Part shown: positions 7,354-16,505 of the stretch, in pieces
Position numbering within the stretch: the stretch's first letter is position 1
Layout of the letters: every line of letters begins with the position of its first letter
From: Aurantiacibacter sediminis
Lineage (GTDB): Bacteria > Pseudomonadota > Alphaproteobacteria > Sphingomonadales > Sphingomonadaceae
Assembly (NCBI RefSeq): GCF_016019885.1
Contig: NZ_JAEANY010000001.1
Coordinates: 924,501-988,500, forward strand
Direction of reading: 5' to 3'
DNA length: 64,000 bases
Program-made: the position numbers and the translations under genes
Notes under the pieces: model-generated
Told to the model about the DNA's origin: nothing
The model's input: the letters and a program-made list of their open reading frames with translations, nothing else
Database searches by the model: none

Positions 7354-9771
7354 ATGAAGACCTTCAGGGGGAAACTTGACCGCGGGGCTATTCTCGTTGC
7401 CTTCGCGCTTCTTTCAGCCTGCGGCGGCGGTGGTGGCGGTCCCATCATACGCGCGCCTGCTCCAACACCGACACCTACGCCAACCCCTACTCCCACGCCT
7501 ACGCCTACGCCAACACCGACCCCGACGCCCACGCCAACACCGACCCCGACGCCCACGCCAACCCCCACACCAACGTCTGCGAACTTCCCCGTCGCCCCGG
7601 TCGCTCCGGTCTTCAACACGCGGGAGTTTCGAAACTCGGATGGCCCCGGCCAGCATAATGCCGCCAGCGCATGGGCACGCGGCGCAACCGGGGACGGCGT
7701 GACAATCGCTGTGGTAGACTCGGGTATCGACCCGGACAGTCCTGAATTTGCAGGCCGGATATCGCCAGCTTCGACTGATATCGTGGCGGATCGGCCGATC
7801 GAGGGGCCTGACGATCACGGAACGCTCGTCTCTCTGGTGTCATCCGCCGCGCGGGATAATTCGGGAATTCTCGGAATTGCCTTCGAGTCCACTATCCTTG
7901 CCATTCGCGCCGATGCGGTGGGCTCTTGCGAGGCCAATGGTGTCGACGCTGATCTGACGTGCCAATTCTTCGACAGCGATATTGCCGCCTCAATCGATTA
8001 CGCCGTTGCGAATGATGCCAAGGTGATCAACATCTCACTTGGCGGCGCTGGCGGCATATCGAATAATCTGCGCAATTCCATAACGGCCGCGGTCAATGCA
8101 GGCGTGCTGATCGTGGTTGCATCTGGGAATGACGGGCGGGCCGAGCTCGATGGATTTGGCGAACAATTCGCCAATGCCGGAGATGGCGGCGTTCTGATCG
8201 TGGGATCGGTCAACGCGGATTACGAGGTTTCCGACTTTAGCAATCGCGCAGGCCAGAACACGCAATTTTATCTCACAGCGCGCGGAGAGCGAATTTGTTG
8301 CGTTTACCGCGATGGCGAGATCTTCGTCGATGAAGAAGGTTTCATTTTCCTGTTCGCAGGAACCAGCTTTGCCGCGCCGCAAGTTGCCGGAGCTGCGGCG
8401 CTTCTCGCCCAGGCTTTTCCGCACCTGACCGGGCGCGAGATTGCGGAGATCCTGCTCGAAAGCGCATTCGATGCAGGTGAGGCAGGACCCGACGCGCTTT
8501 ATGGGCAGGGAATCCTCGATATTGCGGCAGCTTTCCAGCCTATCGGGACCACCAGCATTGCTGGTGAGACTGCCGCGCTTGCGCTCGCGGATGGTTCAGG
8601 CGTTTCATCGCCCGCAATGGGCGACGCCTTCGCTTCGGCTTCCTTGCCGACCCTCATCACGGACAGATACCAGCGCGCCTTTTCAACCGATCTCGCAGGC
8701 ACATTGCGCGCGGCAGAACAGCCGCAGCGCCTGCGCGGTGCGCTTGCATCGCAGCAACGCGTAGTGGGTGGCAGCGCCGGGCCGGCCAGCGTTGCTTTCA
8801 CCATTGATGCGACCCGTCAGGCACCGCCGCGTGCCGAAGCGCTGCGACTGGATGACGAGCAGGCGCAGCAGGCAGAAGTGCTTGCCGCGCGGGTCGCCAT
8901 GCGAATTGCGCCGCAAACCCAGATCGGTTTGGCCTATCGCCAAGAGGCTGGAGGACTTGTGGCCGGTTTGCAGGGGCAGGATCGCCCCGCTTTCATGATC
9001 GCCGGCAATTCGCGCGGTGATGACGGCATGCTGACGCGCAGCGATGCGGCCTTCGCGCTTCGCCAGCAGGTGGGTGGCTGGGGACTGACATTAAGCGCCC
9101 AGACCGGCTCGATCTTCACCGCAGCGGCCGTGCGACGCGCGGCAGAATTGCGCGGTCGACGCGCTTCGGAAGATGTGTCGACTTTCGCAATCGCGCTCGA
9201 TCGCCGCTTTGGCTCCGTAGAGGCTGCGCTGGGCGTGACGATGACGGAGGAGGATCGCACAATCCTGGGCGGCCGCATGCACGAAGGCTTCGGCCTGCAG
9301 GGCGCGCGCACCGTATTCGGGGATGTCGATCTCGGCTGGCAGCTGGCTGACCGCTGGCGGCTTGGTGCCGCGTTCAGGCAGGGCGTGACAGAAGCACGCG
9401 ATGCTCCGCTCGTCGCTGATGGATCACGCCTGCTGAGCAATGCCTGGTCTTTCGACATCGAGAGGACGCAGTTCCTGACAGACGACGACCGGATCGCCTT
9501 CCGTTTCTCGCAGCCGCTGCGGGTGGCCGATGGCGGCCTCAATTTGCGCCTGCCCTCCAGCTTCAGCTATGAAACGCTGACGCCTGATTACACCGTCCAA
9601 ACCCTGCTCCTTTCACCCGAAGGGCGCGAGCTGGTCGGCGAATTGGCGTGGCGCGGAAGGCTATGGGGTGGCTCTGCTGCGGGAAGCCTGTTTTACAGGC
9701 ACGAGCCCGGCCATTTCGAGACTGCGCCTGCCGATATCGGCGTGGCCGTGCGCTGGAGCCGGGGCTTCTAG
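7354..9771 (+). CDS. Subtilisin-like (S8) surface protease with Pro-Thr linker and C-terminal barrel-like region
   Basis: An 805-residue protein. A signal ends in the lipobox LLSAC (Cys23); then comes a Gly stretch and 19 consecutive Pro-Thr pairs (residues 37-74). An S8 domain follows with catalytic Asp122 (VVDSGID), His155 (DDHGT) and Ser338 ([11 protein letters not shown]). The last roughly 280 residues are rich in alternating beta-strand pattern and end in Phe, resembling the membrane-anchoring barrel of autotransporter subtilases. Having both a lipobox and a barrel-like end is unusual; in Neisseria NalP-type proteases this pair occurs together. ATG 7354 is chosen over TTG 7339. The stop overlaps that of gmk on the other strand. 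Confidence 0.85.
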   Translation: MKTFRGKLDRGAILVAFALLSACGGGGGGPIIRAPAPTPTPTPTPTPTPTPTPTPTPTPTPTPTPTPTPTPTPTSANFPVAPVAPVFNTREFRNSDGPGQHNAASAWARGATGDGVTIAVVDSGIDPDSPEFAGRISPASTDIVADRPIEGPDDHGTLVSLVSSAARDNSGILGIAFESTILAIRADAVGSCEANGVDADLTCQFFDSDIAASIDYAVANDAKVINISLGGAGGISNNLRNSITAAVNAGVLIVVASGNDGRAELDGFGEQFANAGDGGVLIVGSVNADYEVSDFSNRAGQNTQFYLTARGERICCVYRDGEIFVDEEGFIFLFAGTSFAAPQVAGAAALLAQAFPHLTGREIAEILLESAFDAGEAGPDALYGQGILDIAAAFQPIGTTSIAGETAALALADGSGVSSPAMGDAFASASLPTLITDRYQRAFSTDLAGTLRAAEQPQRLRGALASQQRVVGGSAGPASVAFTIDATRQAPPRAEALRLDDEQAQQAEVLAARVAMRIAPQTQIGLAYRQEAGGLVAGLQGQDRPAFMIAGNSRGDDGMLTRSDAAFALRQQVGGWGLTLSAQTGSIFTAAAVRRAAELRGRRASEDVSTFAIALDRRFGSVEAALGVTMTEEDRTILGGRMHEGFGLQGARTVFGDVDLGWQLADRWRLGAAFRQGVTEARDAPLVADGSRLLSNAWSFDIERTQFLTDDDRIAFRFSQPLRVADGGLNLRLPSSFSYETLTPDYTVQTLLLSPEGRELVGELAWRGRLWGGSAAGSLFYRHEPGHFETAPADIGVAVRWSRGF
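7462..7575 (+). repeat. Degenerate hexanucleotide tandem repeat coding (Pro-Thr)19
   Basis: Nineteen CCN-ACN units sit in frame within the S8 protease, many of them in the sub-repeat CCGACGCCCACGCCAACA. On the opposite strand the same DNA reads as a meaningless Gly-Val run. Confidence 0.95.
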
Positions 9772-10412
9772 CTTCCGCCTGCCATCAGATTGCGCGTGAA
9801 ATCCACCAGACCCGTCTGGCGCGCGCGCCCCATGCGTTCGGCATTCAGGATCGTTTGCACCTTGGCGAAGCAGTCATCCAGATCATCATTGATCACGACA
9901 TAATCGTAGCCATCCCAGTGGCTGATTTCGCTGATTGCGCGGGACATGCGATCTCTGATCACATCGTCGCTATCTTTTGCACGGCCTCGCAGGCGCGCTT
10001 CCAGTTCCTCGATGCTCGGGGGCAGCAGAAAGACGCGCACAACGTCGGTTTCCATGCGCTGGTAGAGCTGCTGCGTGCCTTGCCAGTCGATATCGAATAG
10101 AAAGTCCTGTCCTGCCTTGAGGCCAGCCTTGATCTGCGCCTTGGGTGTTCCGTAGCTATTGCCGAACACGACCGCCCATTCCAGCAATTCGCCGTCCTCC
10201 ACCATCCGGTCAAACTCGGCTTGGTCGATGAAGTGATAGTGCACCCCGTCCACTTCACCGGGGCGGGGTGGTCGCGTGGTGACGGAGACGCTCATGGCAA
10301 TCTCGCCATCTTCTTCGAGCAGGCGGCGCGCAACGGTCGACTTTCCCCCGCCCGAAGGGGAGGACAAGATGAACATCAGGCCGCGGCGATGAAGTGATTG
10401 CGATTCTGCCAT
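9768..10412 (-). CDS. gmk: Guanylate kinase
   Basis: This enzyme phosphorylates GMP to GDP with ATP. The 214 residues begin with an N-terminal P-loop ([19 protein letters not shown]), the GMP-binding [17 protein letters not shown] segment and the lid region [13 protein letters not shown], all intact. The ATG at 10412 is preferred over a TTG three codons upstream. It is convergent with the S8 protease; the two stop codons share the tetranucleotide CTAG, so the genes overlap by four bases. Confidence 0.97.
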   Translation of the reverse strand: MAESQSLHRRGLMFILSSPSGGGKSTVARRLLEEDGEIAMSVSVTTRPPRPGEVDGVHYHFIDQAEFDRMVEDGELLEWAVVFGNSYGTPKAQIKAGLKAGQDFLFDIDWQGTQQLYQRMETDVVRVFLLPPSIEELEARLRGRAKDSDDVIRDRMSRAISEISHWDGYDYVVINDDLDDCFAKVQTILNAERMGRARQTGLVDFTRNLMAGGS

Positions 10413-10466
10413 GCACAGCAATTGGCCGAAGGCTGGCGAGCGATCAAGCCTTAGGGATTTCTACGC

Positions 10467-10889
10467 TCAGGCGCGTTCATCCTCTGCCGCCATGTCGCGG
10501 ATTGTCCGATTGCCTTGCTTGACGGCTGCGCGGCGGTTTTGGCTGCGATCGAAAAGCGTCTTGGCGAGAAGTCCACTGGCCACCAGAGCTGCGCCCGGGA
10601 TGGAACGGGTGGCAACTTTCGTGATGGCATAAACGGCAAGGGTGTTGATCGTGGAACGGTTTTCCACCGCATCCTTCGCCAGCTCGCGGCCATATTGCTT
10701 ACCAAGGATCGCCTTTTCCACCGTCATGCGCGAAACGCGCCCGACGCTGCGCAGGATGACATCGTTGATAAGGATATTGGTGGCGGGATTGGGACTGGGG
10801 CCGGGAACCGCAGTGTCGGTCGGGTCAAGAGCCTCCGGCGCGCGCGATGTTTCGTCGAGCGCTATATCGGTGAGGTGATTTTCAGACAT
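10467..10889 (-). CDS. Conserved hypothetical protein with central amphipathic/hydrophobic helices
   Basis: A 140-residue protein I cannot assign. The first 45 residues are acidic and Pro-rich (DPTDTAVPGPSPNPATN). A predicted helical part follows (ILRSVGRVSRMTVEKAILGKQYGREL) with a moderately hydrophobic segment around ALVASGLLAKTLF and a basic tail. The start at 10889 is chosen for the acidic N terminus; upstream codons to 10925 are less likely. It lies between gmk and sspB on the same strand, with short gaps. It may be a membrane-peripheral protein (inference). Confidence 0.5.
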   Translation of the reverse strand: MSENHLTDIALDETSRAPEALDPTDTAVPGPSPNPATNILINDVILRSVGRVSRMTVEKAILGKQYGRELAKDAVENRSTINTLAVYAITKVATRSIPGAALVASGLLAKTLFDRSQNRRAAVKQGNRTIRDMAAEDERA

Positions 10890-10940
10890 TCCTGACACTG
10901 GTTGATGCTCCCATTGGCGGAGCAAGCTCTGCCCCTGCGC

Positions 10941-11453
10941 CTATTTTTTCCGACCGAAGTCGACCGTCACGACATTCGAGCCGTCTTCACTAGAGGAAAT
11001 GTCCGGCGCGCTGCCTTGTTCCGTATCGCCGCTGCCGTCGTTTTCCGCATCGTCATGTTCCGCAGGCTCCACATCCTCGACAGAGGCTTGGAATTGCAGG
11101 CCAAAATCGACCGCTGGATCGACAAAGGCGGTAATGGCGGAAAAGGGGATCGAGAGTTTTGACGGGATCTGGTTGAAGCTCAGCCCGACGGAAAAGCCCG
11201 TATCGGTGACATTCAGATCCCAGAACTTGTTCTGCAGCACGATAGTCATTTCATCGGGAAAACGCTCATGCAGGCTGGCGGGAATATCGACACCGGGAGC
11301 CGCAGTCTTGAACGTGATATAAAAATGATGCCCGCCGGGCAGCGTGCCGCCCGTTTCTTCGACAGAGCCCAGCACCCGGCCGACCACGGCGCGCAGGGCT
11401 TCCTGCACGATTTCATCGTAGGGGATCAAGCTATCGGGCGTATCGTCGCTCAT
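10941..11453 (-). CDS. sspB: SspB-like ClpXP protease adaptor
   Basis: A 170-residue protein of the alphaproteobacterial SspB-alpha type. The folded domain (residues about 8-120: LIPYDEIVQEALRAVVGRVL, HHFYITFKTAAPGVDIP, MTIVLQNKFWDLNV) binds ssrA-tagged peptides. A long acidic linker (AEHDDAENDGSGDTEQG) leads to a short C-terminal tail, VVTVDFGRKK, that resembles the ClpX-docking (XB) motif. It delivers ssrA-tagged proteins to ClpXP. The start at 11453 fits the conserved MSDD-type N terminus. Divergent from hisB. Confidence 0.9.
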   Translation of the reverse strand: MSDDTPDSLIPYDEIVQEALRAVVGRVLGSVEETGGTLPGGHHFYITFKTAAPGVDIPASLHERFPDEMTIVLQNKFWDLNVTDTGFSVGLSFNQIPSKLSIPFSAITAFVDPAVDFGLQFQASVEDVEPAEHDDAENDGSGDTEQGSAPDISSSEDGSNVVTVDFGRKK

Positions 11454-11571
11454 GCAATGATAGGTGGCGGCGGCGAGAGTGCAGGTCAAGCCGCAAATCA
11501 CCGGCAATCCCCGCCCGCACGGTCCTTTGGCGGCTTGCACGAGCCGTGCATCAGCCTATAGGCTCAGCCCC

Positions 11572-12165
11572 ATGCGCACAGGCAAAATAGAGCGGAATAC
11601 GAAGGAAACCAAAATCCTGGTCGAGGTAAATCTCGACGGGACGGGGACCTATGACATTTCCACAGGGATCGGCTTTCTCGATCACATGGTCGAGCAATTC
11701 AGCCGCCATTCGCTGATCGACGTGACGATGACCGTCGATGGTGACCTGCATATCGACCAGCACCACACGACAGAAGACAGCGCGCTCGCTTTGGGACAGG
11801 CGCTGGCAGAGGCTCTGGGCGATAAGGGCGGCATCGGCCGTTATGGTGAGGCGCATTCGCCGATGGACGAAACGCTAAGCCGCGTCGTTGTCGATATTTC
11901 CGGCCGCCCGTGGTGCGTGTTCAAGGCGCGCTTCACGCAGGAAAAGCTCGGCGAATGGGATACGGAGCTCATCGAGCACTGGTTTCAGTCGGTCGCACAG
12001 ACGGCGGGGCTGACGCTGCACATCCAGCAGCTCTACGGTTCAAACAATCACCACATCTGCGAGAGCATTTTCAAAGGCTTTGCCCGCGCCATGCGGCAGG
12101 CGGTAGAGCTTGATGCGCGAAAGGGCGACGCGGTGCCGAGTACCAAAGGCCAGTTGGGTGGTTAA
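11572..12165 (+). CDS. hisB: Imidazoleglycerol-phosphate dehydratase
   Basis: HisB dehydrates imidazole glycerol phosphate to imidazole acetol phosphate in histidine synthesis. The 197 residues match the monofunctional form. The metal-binding motifs [15 protein letters not shown] and the C-terminal [17 protein letters not shown] are intact. ATG 11572 begins the conserved [12 protein letters not shown] start; in-frame codons upstream to 11464 are not expected to be translated. It is the first gene of the his cluster, which runs to hisE with interspersed membrane-protein genes. Confidence 0.97.
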   Translation: MRTGKIERNTKETKILVEVNLDGTGTYDISTGIGFLDHMVEQFSRHSLIDVTMTVDGDLHIDQHHTTEDSALALGQALAEALGDKGGIGRYGEAHSPMDETLSRVVVDISGRPWCVFKARFTQEKLGEWDTELIEHWFQSVAQTAGLTLHIQQLYGSNNHHICESIFKGFARAMRQAVELDARKGDAVPSTKGQLGG

Positions 12166-12553
12166 GCAAGGCAGAGATTGGTCGCGGATTCCGCGCTTGG
12201 CGATCCTCTTCGTGCTGATCGTGACCATCTCGATGAACTTCAGTAAATACTCCGAATCTACGCTGTTCGACCATCTTTCGGGCCTGGCAATCGCACTGGC
12301 CATTGGAACAGCGGGGGCTATCTTGATCGGTGGAGCAAAAACACTGCTGGCAAAGTCGCCCAGCAATATAGCGTATCCGTGGGAGACCACGCCGCGCTAT
12401 CTCGGTGCCATTTCGGTAGTTTTATTGTTATCGGTCCCGATACCGAAGTTGTTTGGAAATGATATTTTACCAATCGTTTTGGCAGCTCTTCCTCTCTACG
12501 TAATGGCATGGAAGCAGAGGGAGCTGAATGTCAGAAGCAATCGCCCTGATTGA
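12158..12553 (+). CDS. Hypothetical membrane protein between hisB and hisH
   Basis: A roughly 131-residue protein with four hydrophobic segments: [46 protein letters not shown] and [17 protein letters not shown] recognise no family. A GTG at 12158 overlapping the hisB stop is the likely start; an ATG at 12110 would overlap hisB by 56 bases. Its 3' end overlaps hisH by 26 bases and carries the hisH ribosome binding site (AGGGAG). The AT content is higher than in the neighbours, suggesting an inserted gene. Whether it has any role in histidine synthesis is not shown. Confidence 0.6.
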   Translation: MVKQGRDWSRIPRLAILFVLIVTISMNFSKYSESTLFDHLSGLAIALAIGTAGAILIGGAKTLLAKSPSNIAYPWETTPRYLGAISVVLLLSVPIPKLFGNDILPIVLAALPLYVMAWKQRELNVRSNRPD

Positions 12554-13157
12554 TTACGGTGCAGGCAATCTTCATTCGGTTCACAACGCGCTGAAAGCCG
12601 CGGGGGCCGAGCATATTGCCGTTACCGATAATCCCAATCTCGTGCGCGGCGCGAAGCGGATTGTATTGCCGGGCGTCGGTGCTTTCGGCGCTTGCAAGAA
12701 GGGTCTCTGGGCGATCCCGGGCATGGTCGAGGCGCTGAACGCACGTGTGATCGAAGACGGGGTCCCTTTCCTCGGCATTTGTGTGGGCATGCAATTGCTT
12801 GCGAGCCGCGGATTGGAACACGGCGTGCATGAGGGGCTCGACTGGATACCGGGTGAGGTCAAACTCATCCACCGCACCGACCCGAAGATCAAGGTGCCGC
12901 ATATGGGGTGGAACGATGTGGTCCATGCCCATCACGGCGATGGCAGCGAGCTGGTGGACGAAGGCGAGGCCTATTTCCTCCACTCCTACCACTTCCAACC
13001 CGACAATGGTCGGGACATCGCCGCGATGACAGATCATGGCGGCGGCCTCGTCGCGGCGGTGGCGCGGGACAATATCCTCGGCGTGCAATTTCACCCTGAA
13101 AAAAGCCAGCGCTACGGGCTGGACCTGCTCGCCCGCTTCCTGGAGTGGAAACCATGA
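12528..13157 (+). CDS. hisH: Imidazole glycerol phosphate synthase, glutaminase subunit
   Basis: A class I glutamine amidotransferase of 209 residues that feeds ammonia to HisF. The oxyanion motif PGVGAFG, nucleophile Cys in FLGICVGMQLL and the His/Glu pair in VQFHPEKSQ are present. The start is preceded by AGGGAG within the preceding gene. The stop overlaps the hisA start (ATGA). Confidence 0.97.
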   Translation: MSEAIALIDYGAGNLHSVHNALKAAGAEHIAVTDNPNLVRGAKRIVLPGVGAFGACKKGLWAIPGMVEALNARVIEDGVPFLGICVGMQLLASRGLEHGVHEGLDWIPGEVKLIHRTDPKIKVPHMGWNDVVHAHHGDGSELVDEGEAYFLHSYHFQPDNGRDIAAMTDHGGGLVAAVARDNILGVQFHPEKSQRYGLDLLARFLEWKP

Positions 13158-13882
13158 TCATTTTTCCTGCCATCGACCTCAAAGGCGGCGAAGTCGTGCG
13201 GCTGGCCGAGGGCGATATGGACCGCGCCACCGTCTATGGTGACAATCCCGCGGCGCAGGCGATGCTGTTCGCACAGTCGGGGGCAGAGCATGTCCATGTC
13301 GTCGATCTGGACGGCAGTTTTGCTGGCGAAACCAAGAACCGTGAGGCAGTGGAAGCGATTGTCGAGGCGTTTCCCGGCTATGTGCAGCTGGGCGGCGGCA
13401 TCCGCGATGCAGCAGGCGTCGAAGGCTGGTTCAACCTCGGCGTGGCGCGCATTGTGATGGGGTCCGCCGCGCTCAAGAATCCCGAATTCGTGAAAGAAAT
13501 GGCGCGCGAATGGGAAGGCGGCATCGTTGTCGCCGTCGATGCGCGCGATGGCATGGTTGCCACCGAGGGCTGGGCCGAAGTCTCCGACGTCCCGGTCGAA
13601 GATATGGCTCGCCGGTTCGAGGACGCAGGCGTTGCCAGCCTTCTGTTCACCGATATCGGGCGCGACGGCCTGCTGAAGGGCTGCAACGTGCAGGCGACGG
13701 TCGAACTGGCGCGCAGCGTGGACATCCCGGTGATTGCCAGCGGCGGCGTGAAAGGTCTGGACGACATTCACATGCTCGCGCTGCAGGCGGATCAGGGGAT
13801 TGAAGGCGTGATTACGGGCCGGGCGCTGTATGAAGGCCGGTTGGACCTCGCGACTGCGATTGCGATGGCGAGCAGGGGATGA
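13154..13882 (+). CDS. hisA: ProFAR isomerase
   Basis: HisA catalyses the Amadori rearrangement of ProFAR to PRFAR. A 242-residue (beta/alpha)8 barrel with catalytic Asp in FPAIDLKGGEVVRL and the second catalytic Asp in FTDIGRDG. Phosphate-binding loops are GGGIRD and the ASGGV motif. ATG 13154 overlaps the hisH stop (ATGA) and the gene's own stop overlaps the next start, so translation is coupled on both sides. Confidence 0.97.
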   Translation: MIIFPAIDLKGGEVVRLAEGDMDRATVYGDNPAAQAMLFAQSGAEHVHVVDLDGSFAGETKNREAVEAIVEAFPGYVQLGGGIRDAAGVEGWFNLGVARIVMGSAALKNPEFVKEMAREWEGGIVVAVDARDGMVATEGWAEVSDVPVEDMARRFEDAGVASLLFTDIGRDGLLKGCNVQATVELARSVDIPVIASGGVKGLDDIHMLALQADQGIEGVITGRALYEGRLDLATAIAMASRG

Positions 13883-14169
13883 CCGGTATTGTCCGCCTGA
13901 TCGGAATTATATTTTTCATCCTGACTTTTCTTGAAGGTGCGACGCTGGGCCATGCGGGTCTGGGCCTCATCAATTGCGTCGTCTTCTCACTGCTCGCGCT
14001 TGCGGTCTTGCGTTTTGCGCCCGAGCGCTGGGGTCACGATGGACAGGTCTATGGCATGGCAGGAGCTTTCTTCATTTCGCTCGCGACACCTTTTGTTTTG
14101 TATCTGTTTTTCGGTGAACAAGCGGTCAGCGCGCCGCAGCCGGAAATCACGGGAGCTGACACGCAATGA
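13879..14169 (+). CDS. Small membrane protein between hisA and hisF (hypothetical)
   Basis: A 96-residue protein with three predicted helices ([50 protein letters not shown]) and a short polar tail. It overlaps hisA by ATGA and hisF by ATGA, so it is embedded in the coupled his transcript. I recognise no family. It is tightly positioned, which argues for a real gene. Confidence 0.7.
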   Translation: MTGIVRLIGIIFFILTFLEGATLGHAGLGLINCVVFSLLALAVLRFAPERWGHDGQVYGMAGAFFISLATPFVLYLFFGEQAVSAPQPEITGADTQ

Positions 14170-14933
14170 CCGTCCGCATCCGGGTCATCCCCTGTCTCGA
14201 CGTTGCCGATGGGCGCGTCGTGAAGGGTGTCAATTTCGTCGATCTCAAGGACGCTGGCGATCCCGTCGAGCAGGCGCAGGCCTATGACGCGGCAGGGGCG
14301 GATGAGCTTTGCTTTCTCGATATTTCGGCCAGCCATGAAGGGCGCGGGACGCTGCTCGATATCGTGCGGCGCACGGCGGAGGTTTGCTTCATGCCGCTTA
14401 CCGTGGGCGGCGGCGTTGCAAGCGTTGAGGATGCGCGCAGGCTGCTGCTGGCAGGGGCAGACAAGGTCGCGGTGAACTCAGAAGCGGTGAAGCGTCCGGA
14501 AATCATGGCTGACATCGCCGATAGGATGGGAAGCCAGTGCGCAGTCGCCTCGGTCGACGCGCGCAAGGTCGCTGAAGGTCGATGGGAAATCTTCACCCAT
14601 GGCGGCAGGAGAGAAACTGGCATCGATGCGCTGGAGCATGCGGTGACGCTGGCCGAGCTTGGTGCGGGGGAACTGCTCGTCACCAGCATGGATGGCGACG
14701 GGACGCAGGCGGGTTACGATCTGGAACTGACCCGCACGATCGCCGATGCCGTCAGCGTGCCGGTTGTGGCGAGCGGCGGCGTCGGCAATTTGCAGCATCT
14801 GGTAGACGGCGTGATCGAGGGCGGAGCGAGCGCGGTGCTTGCGGCGAGCATTTTTCACTTCGGGACGCATACCATTGCAGAGGCGCATGCAGCCTTGCGC
14901 GCAGCGGGCCTGCCAGCACGAAGCGGCTCATAA
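14166..14933 (+). CDS. hisF: Imidazole glycerol phosphate synthase, cyclase subunit
   Basis: HisF condenses PRFAR with HisH-derived ammonia to imidazole glycerol phosphate and AICAR. The 255 residues form a (beta/alpha)8 barrel with catalytic Asp in [16 protein letters not shown] and the second Asp in [13 protein letters not shown]. The start overlaps the preceding small membrane gene. Confidence 0.98.
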   Translation: MTVRIRVIPCLDVADGRVVKGVNFVDLKDAGDPVEQAQAYDAAGADELCFLDISASHEGRGTLLDIVRRTAEVCFMPLTVGGGVASVEDARRLLLAGADKVAVNSEAVKRPEIMADIADRMGSQCAVASVDARKVAEGRWEIFTHGGRRETGIDALEHAVTLAELGAGELLVTSMDGDGTQAGYDLELTRTIADAVSVPVVASGGVGNLQHLVDGVIEGGASAVLAASIFHFGTHTIAEAHAALRAAGLPARSGS

Positions 14934-15016
14934 GGAGCGCGGCGGCGCGGTCCCGCAACGGGACAGGGCCCGCGCGGCCATTGTGCGCAAAGCGAAAAGC
15001 GCAGATTTTGGGCGCC

Positions 15017-15193
15017 ATGCTCACTCGGCTTTCTCTCGCAATTTTCGCGCTCACCGCAAGTGCTCCGGCCTTTGCTGCAGCGCCCGCGCAAATCCCCGAA
15101 GGATCAAGCGCCACGCTGTTCGCGCTCGGTGTTCTCGGCGTCATTATCGGCCGGCGCCTGTCGATGCGTAAATCGAATCGCGAAGAGGACTAA
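15017..15193 (+). CDS. Mini PEP-CTERM-like protein
   Basis: A 58-residue protein that consists almost only of two sorting signals. Residues 1-20 are a cleavable signal peptide (MLTRLSLAIFALTASAPAFA). About six residues later comes IPEGSSATLFALGVLGVIIG, then the basic tail RRLSMRKSNREED, the arrangement of PEP-CTERM anchors processed by exosortases. The PEP triplet is PEG here, a variant I associate with Sphingomonadales, but that is from memory. The mature protein would be only about 38 residues. It lies between hisF and hisE in the same direction. Confidence 0.65.
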   Translation: MLTRLSLAIFALTASAPAFAAAPAQIPEGSSATLFALGVLGVIIGRRLSMRKSNREED

Positions 15194-15241
15194 AGCGATC
15201 GCTGCTTGACGCAGACAAGCGGCCTGCCCATTGCTCCGTCG

Positions 15242-15565
15242 ATGGACACACTCACCAAACTTGAAGCGACAATCGCCGCGAGGCGCAGCGCATCGCCAGA
15301 CCAAAGCTATGTGGCGAAGCTGAACGCCAAGGGCTTGCCCAAGATCGCAGAGAAAGTTGGCGAAGAAGCGACCGAGACAATCATCGCCGCGCTGACCGGC
15401 AGCGATGCCGAACTGACAGGCGAAGCGGCGGATTTGCTGTTCCACCTGCTCGTGCTGCTGTCGGCAAAGGGCGTGCCCCTCTCCGATGTGATGGCCGAGC
15501 TGGATCGGCGCGAAGGCGTCTCCGGCCTCGATGAAAAAGCATCGAGACCGGAATCTCCGACCTAA
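15242..15565 (+). CDS. hisE: Phosphoribosyl-ATP pyrophosphatase
   Basis: HisE hydrolyses PR-ATP to PR-AMP, step two of histidine synthesis. The 107-residue all-alpha MazG-like protein shows KLNAKGLPKIAEKVGEEA and EAADLLFHLLVLL, the Mg-binding helix pair. ATG 15242 is chosen; a TTG at 15206 would add 12 untypical residues. hisI, hisD, hisG and hisC are not in the window. The next gene on the same strand is HIT, a common alphaproteobacterial order. Confidence 0.96.
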   Translation: MDTLTKLEATIAARRSASPDQSYVAKLNAKGLPKIAEKVGEEATETIIAALTGSDAELTGEAADLLFHLLVLLSAKGVPLSDVMAELDRREGVSGLDEKASRPESPT

Positions 15566-15885
15566 CCGTATTTCGCGGCAAAGGCCTCGTCGCTCATTGT
15601 GAGATAGATAATGAATTCGACGAAAGCGATTATCGCGGGAATGAAGGTCCAGAAAAACAGCAAGTACAGGATGCCTGCAGCGACCCTGCCCAGATAGAAT
15701 TTGTGAACCCCGAACCCGCCAAGAAAGAGAGCCAAAATAGCGGCTGCGACCCGGGACTTTTCGCCAACTTGTCCGCTCGCCCCCTGACTAGCACCACATT
15801 CTGGGCAGGCTCGTGCAGAGATGTGCAATTTCTTACCACAACCCACGCAGTGTTTCATATCGGCCATCGCCGCTTGACTTGCCAT
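15562..15885 (-). CDS. TM2 domain protein with N-terminal zinc ribbon
   Basis: A 107-residue protein. Residues 10-33 hold a CxxC...CxxC zinc ribbon (CVGCGKKL, CPECGAS). The rest is a TM2 domain of two helices with FLGGFGVHKFYLGR between them. TM2 proteins are small inner-membrane proteins of unknown role. The ATG at 15885 has GGGGGA upstream; later ATGs at 15867 and 15858 are alternatives. It is convergent with hisE (4-base overlap) and divergent from the HIT gene. Confidence 0.85.
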   Translation of the reverse strand: MASQAAMADMKHCVGCGKKLHISARACPECGASQGASGQVGEKSRVAAAILALFLGGFGVHKFYLGRVAAGILYLLFFWTFIPAIIAFVEFIIYLTMSDEAFAAKYG

Positions 15886-15951
15886 ATAAGTAATCCCCCA
15901 TTCGAATACTTTATATTGGCCACAAATCCTGAGCAGAAACAAGAGAGAATT

Positions 15952-16329
15952 ATGGCAATCGATCCGACCGCGGATTACAATCCGGACAACATTTTCGCGA
16001 AAATCCTGCGCGGGGAGATCCCTTGCAACAAAGTCTATGAAGATGAGCACGCGCTCGCCTTTCATGACATCAATCCGCAGGCGGATGTGCACATCCTGGT
16101 GATCCCCAAGGGCGAATATGTCAGCTGGGATGATTTCTCGGCCAAGGCATCGGCAGAGGAAATCGCGGGCTTCGTGCGCGCCGTGGGCCATGTCGCGCGG
16201 GAGAACGGACTGGTCGTGCGCGGCTATCGGCTGCTCGCCAATATCGGGCGCAATGGCGGTCAGGAAGTCCCACATCTGCACGTCCACCTGTTCGGTGGCG
16301 GACCGCTGGGGCCGATGCTGGCGCGGTAA
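15952..16329 (+). CDS. HIT family (Hint-type) nucleotide hydrolase
   Basis: A 125-residue histidine-triad protein. The active-site motif is HLHVHLFGG (His-x-His-x-His) near the C terminus, with the family block IFAKILRGEIPCNKVYEDE at the start. Hint enzymes hydrolyse AMP-lysine-type phosphoramidates. ATG 15952 follows AGAGAG. Position downstream of hisE is typical of alphaproteobacteria. A palindromic repeat element follows its stop. Confidence 0.93.
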   Translation: MAIDPTADYNPDNIFAKILRGEIPCNKVYEDEHALAFHDINPQADVHILVIPKGEYVSWDDFSAKASAEEIAGFVRAVGHVARENGLVVRGYRLLANIGRNGGQEVPHLHVHLFGGGPLGPMLAR

Positions 16330-16331
16330 TT

Positions 16332-16414
16332 GCCCACCCCCAACCCCTCCCGCAAGCGGGAGGGGAGCGAGCCGTGCTAAACCGCAGGTGAGGTTTAGGC
16401 GCAGCCGGGTGGGC
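16332..16414. repeat. Interspersed palindromic repeat element, copy 1
   Basis: Outer arms GCCCACCC (16332-16339) and GGGTGGGC (16407-16414) enclose a perfect 10-bp stem CCCCTCCCGC-AA-GCGGGAGGGG (16344-16365) and a second stem CTAAACC/GGTTTAG (16377-16398). A related element is at 33657-33785. It starts just after the HIT stop codon. Confidence 0.85.
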
Positions 16415-16505
16415 TGCATTGTCACCGCCCGTCCTATTAAAGATTCAATTCGGCGATTACCCCTCTTTTGCTTCGCCGCTCACACTTGTAAGCAGCCGTT
16501 CAGAT

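Noticed and set aside
7293-7619. Open frame on the minus strand coding a long Gly-Val run
   Set aside because: It is the reverse complement of the Pro-Thr repeat in the S8 protease and has no start signal or family.
14951-14966. GTCCCG/CGGGAC hairpin after hisF
   Set aside because: Short stem with no T run; not supported as terminator, and hisE lies in the same direction downstream.
15562-16425. A 287-residue reading of the TM2 frame
   Set aside because: The upstream part is antisense to the HIT gene; the conserved zinc ribbon starts near 15885.
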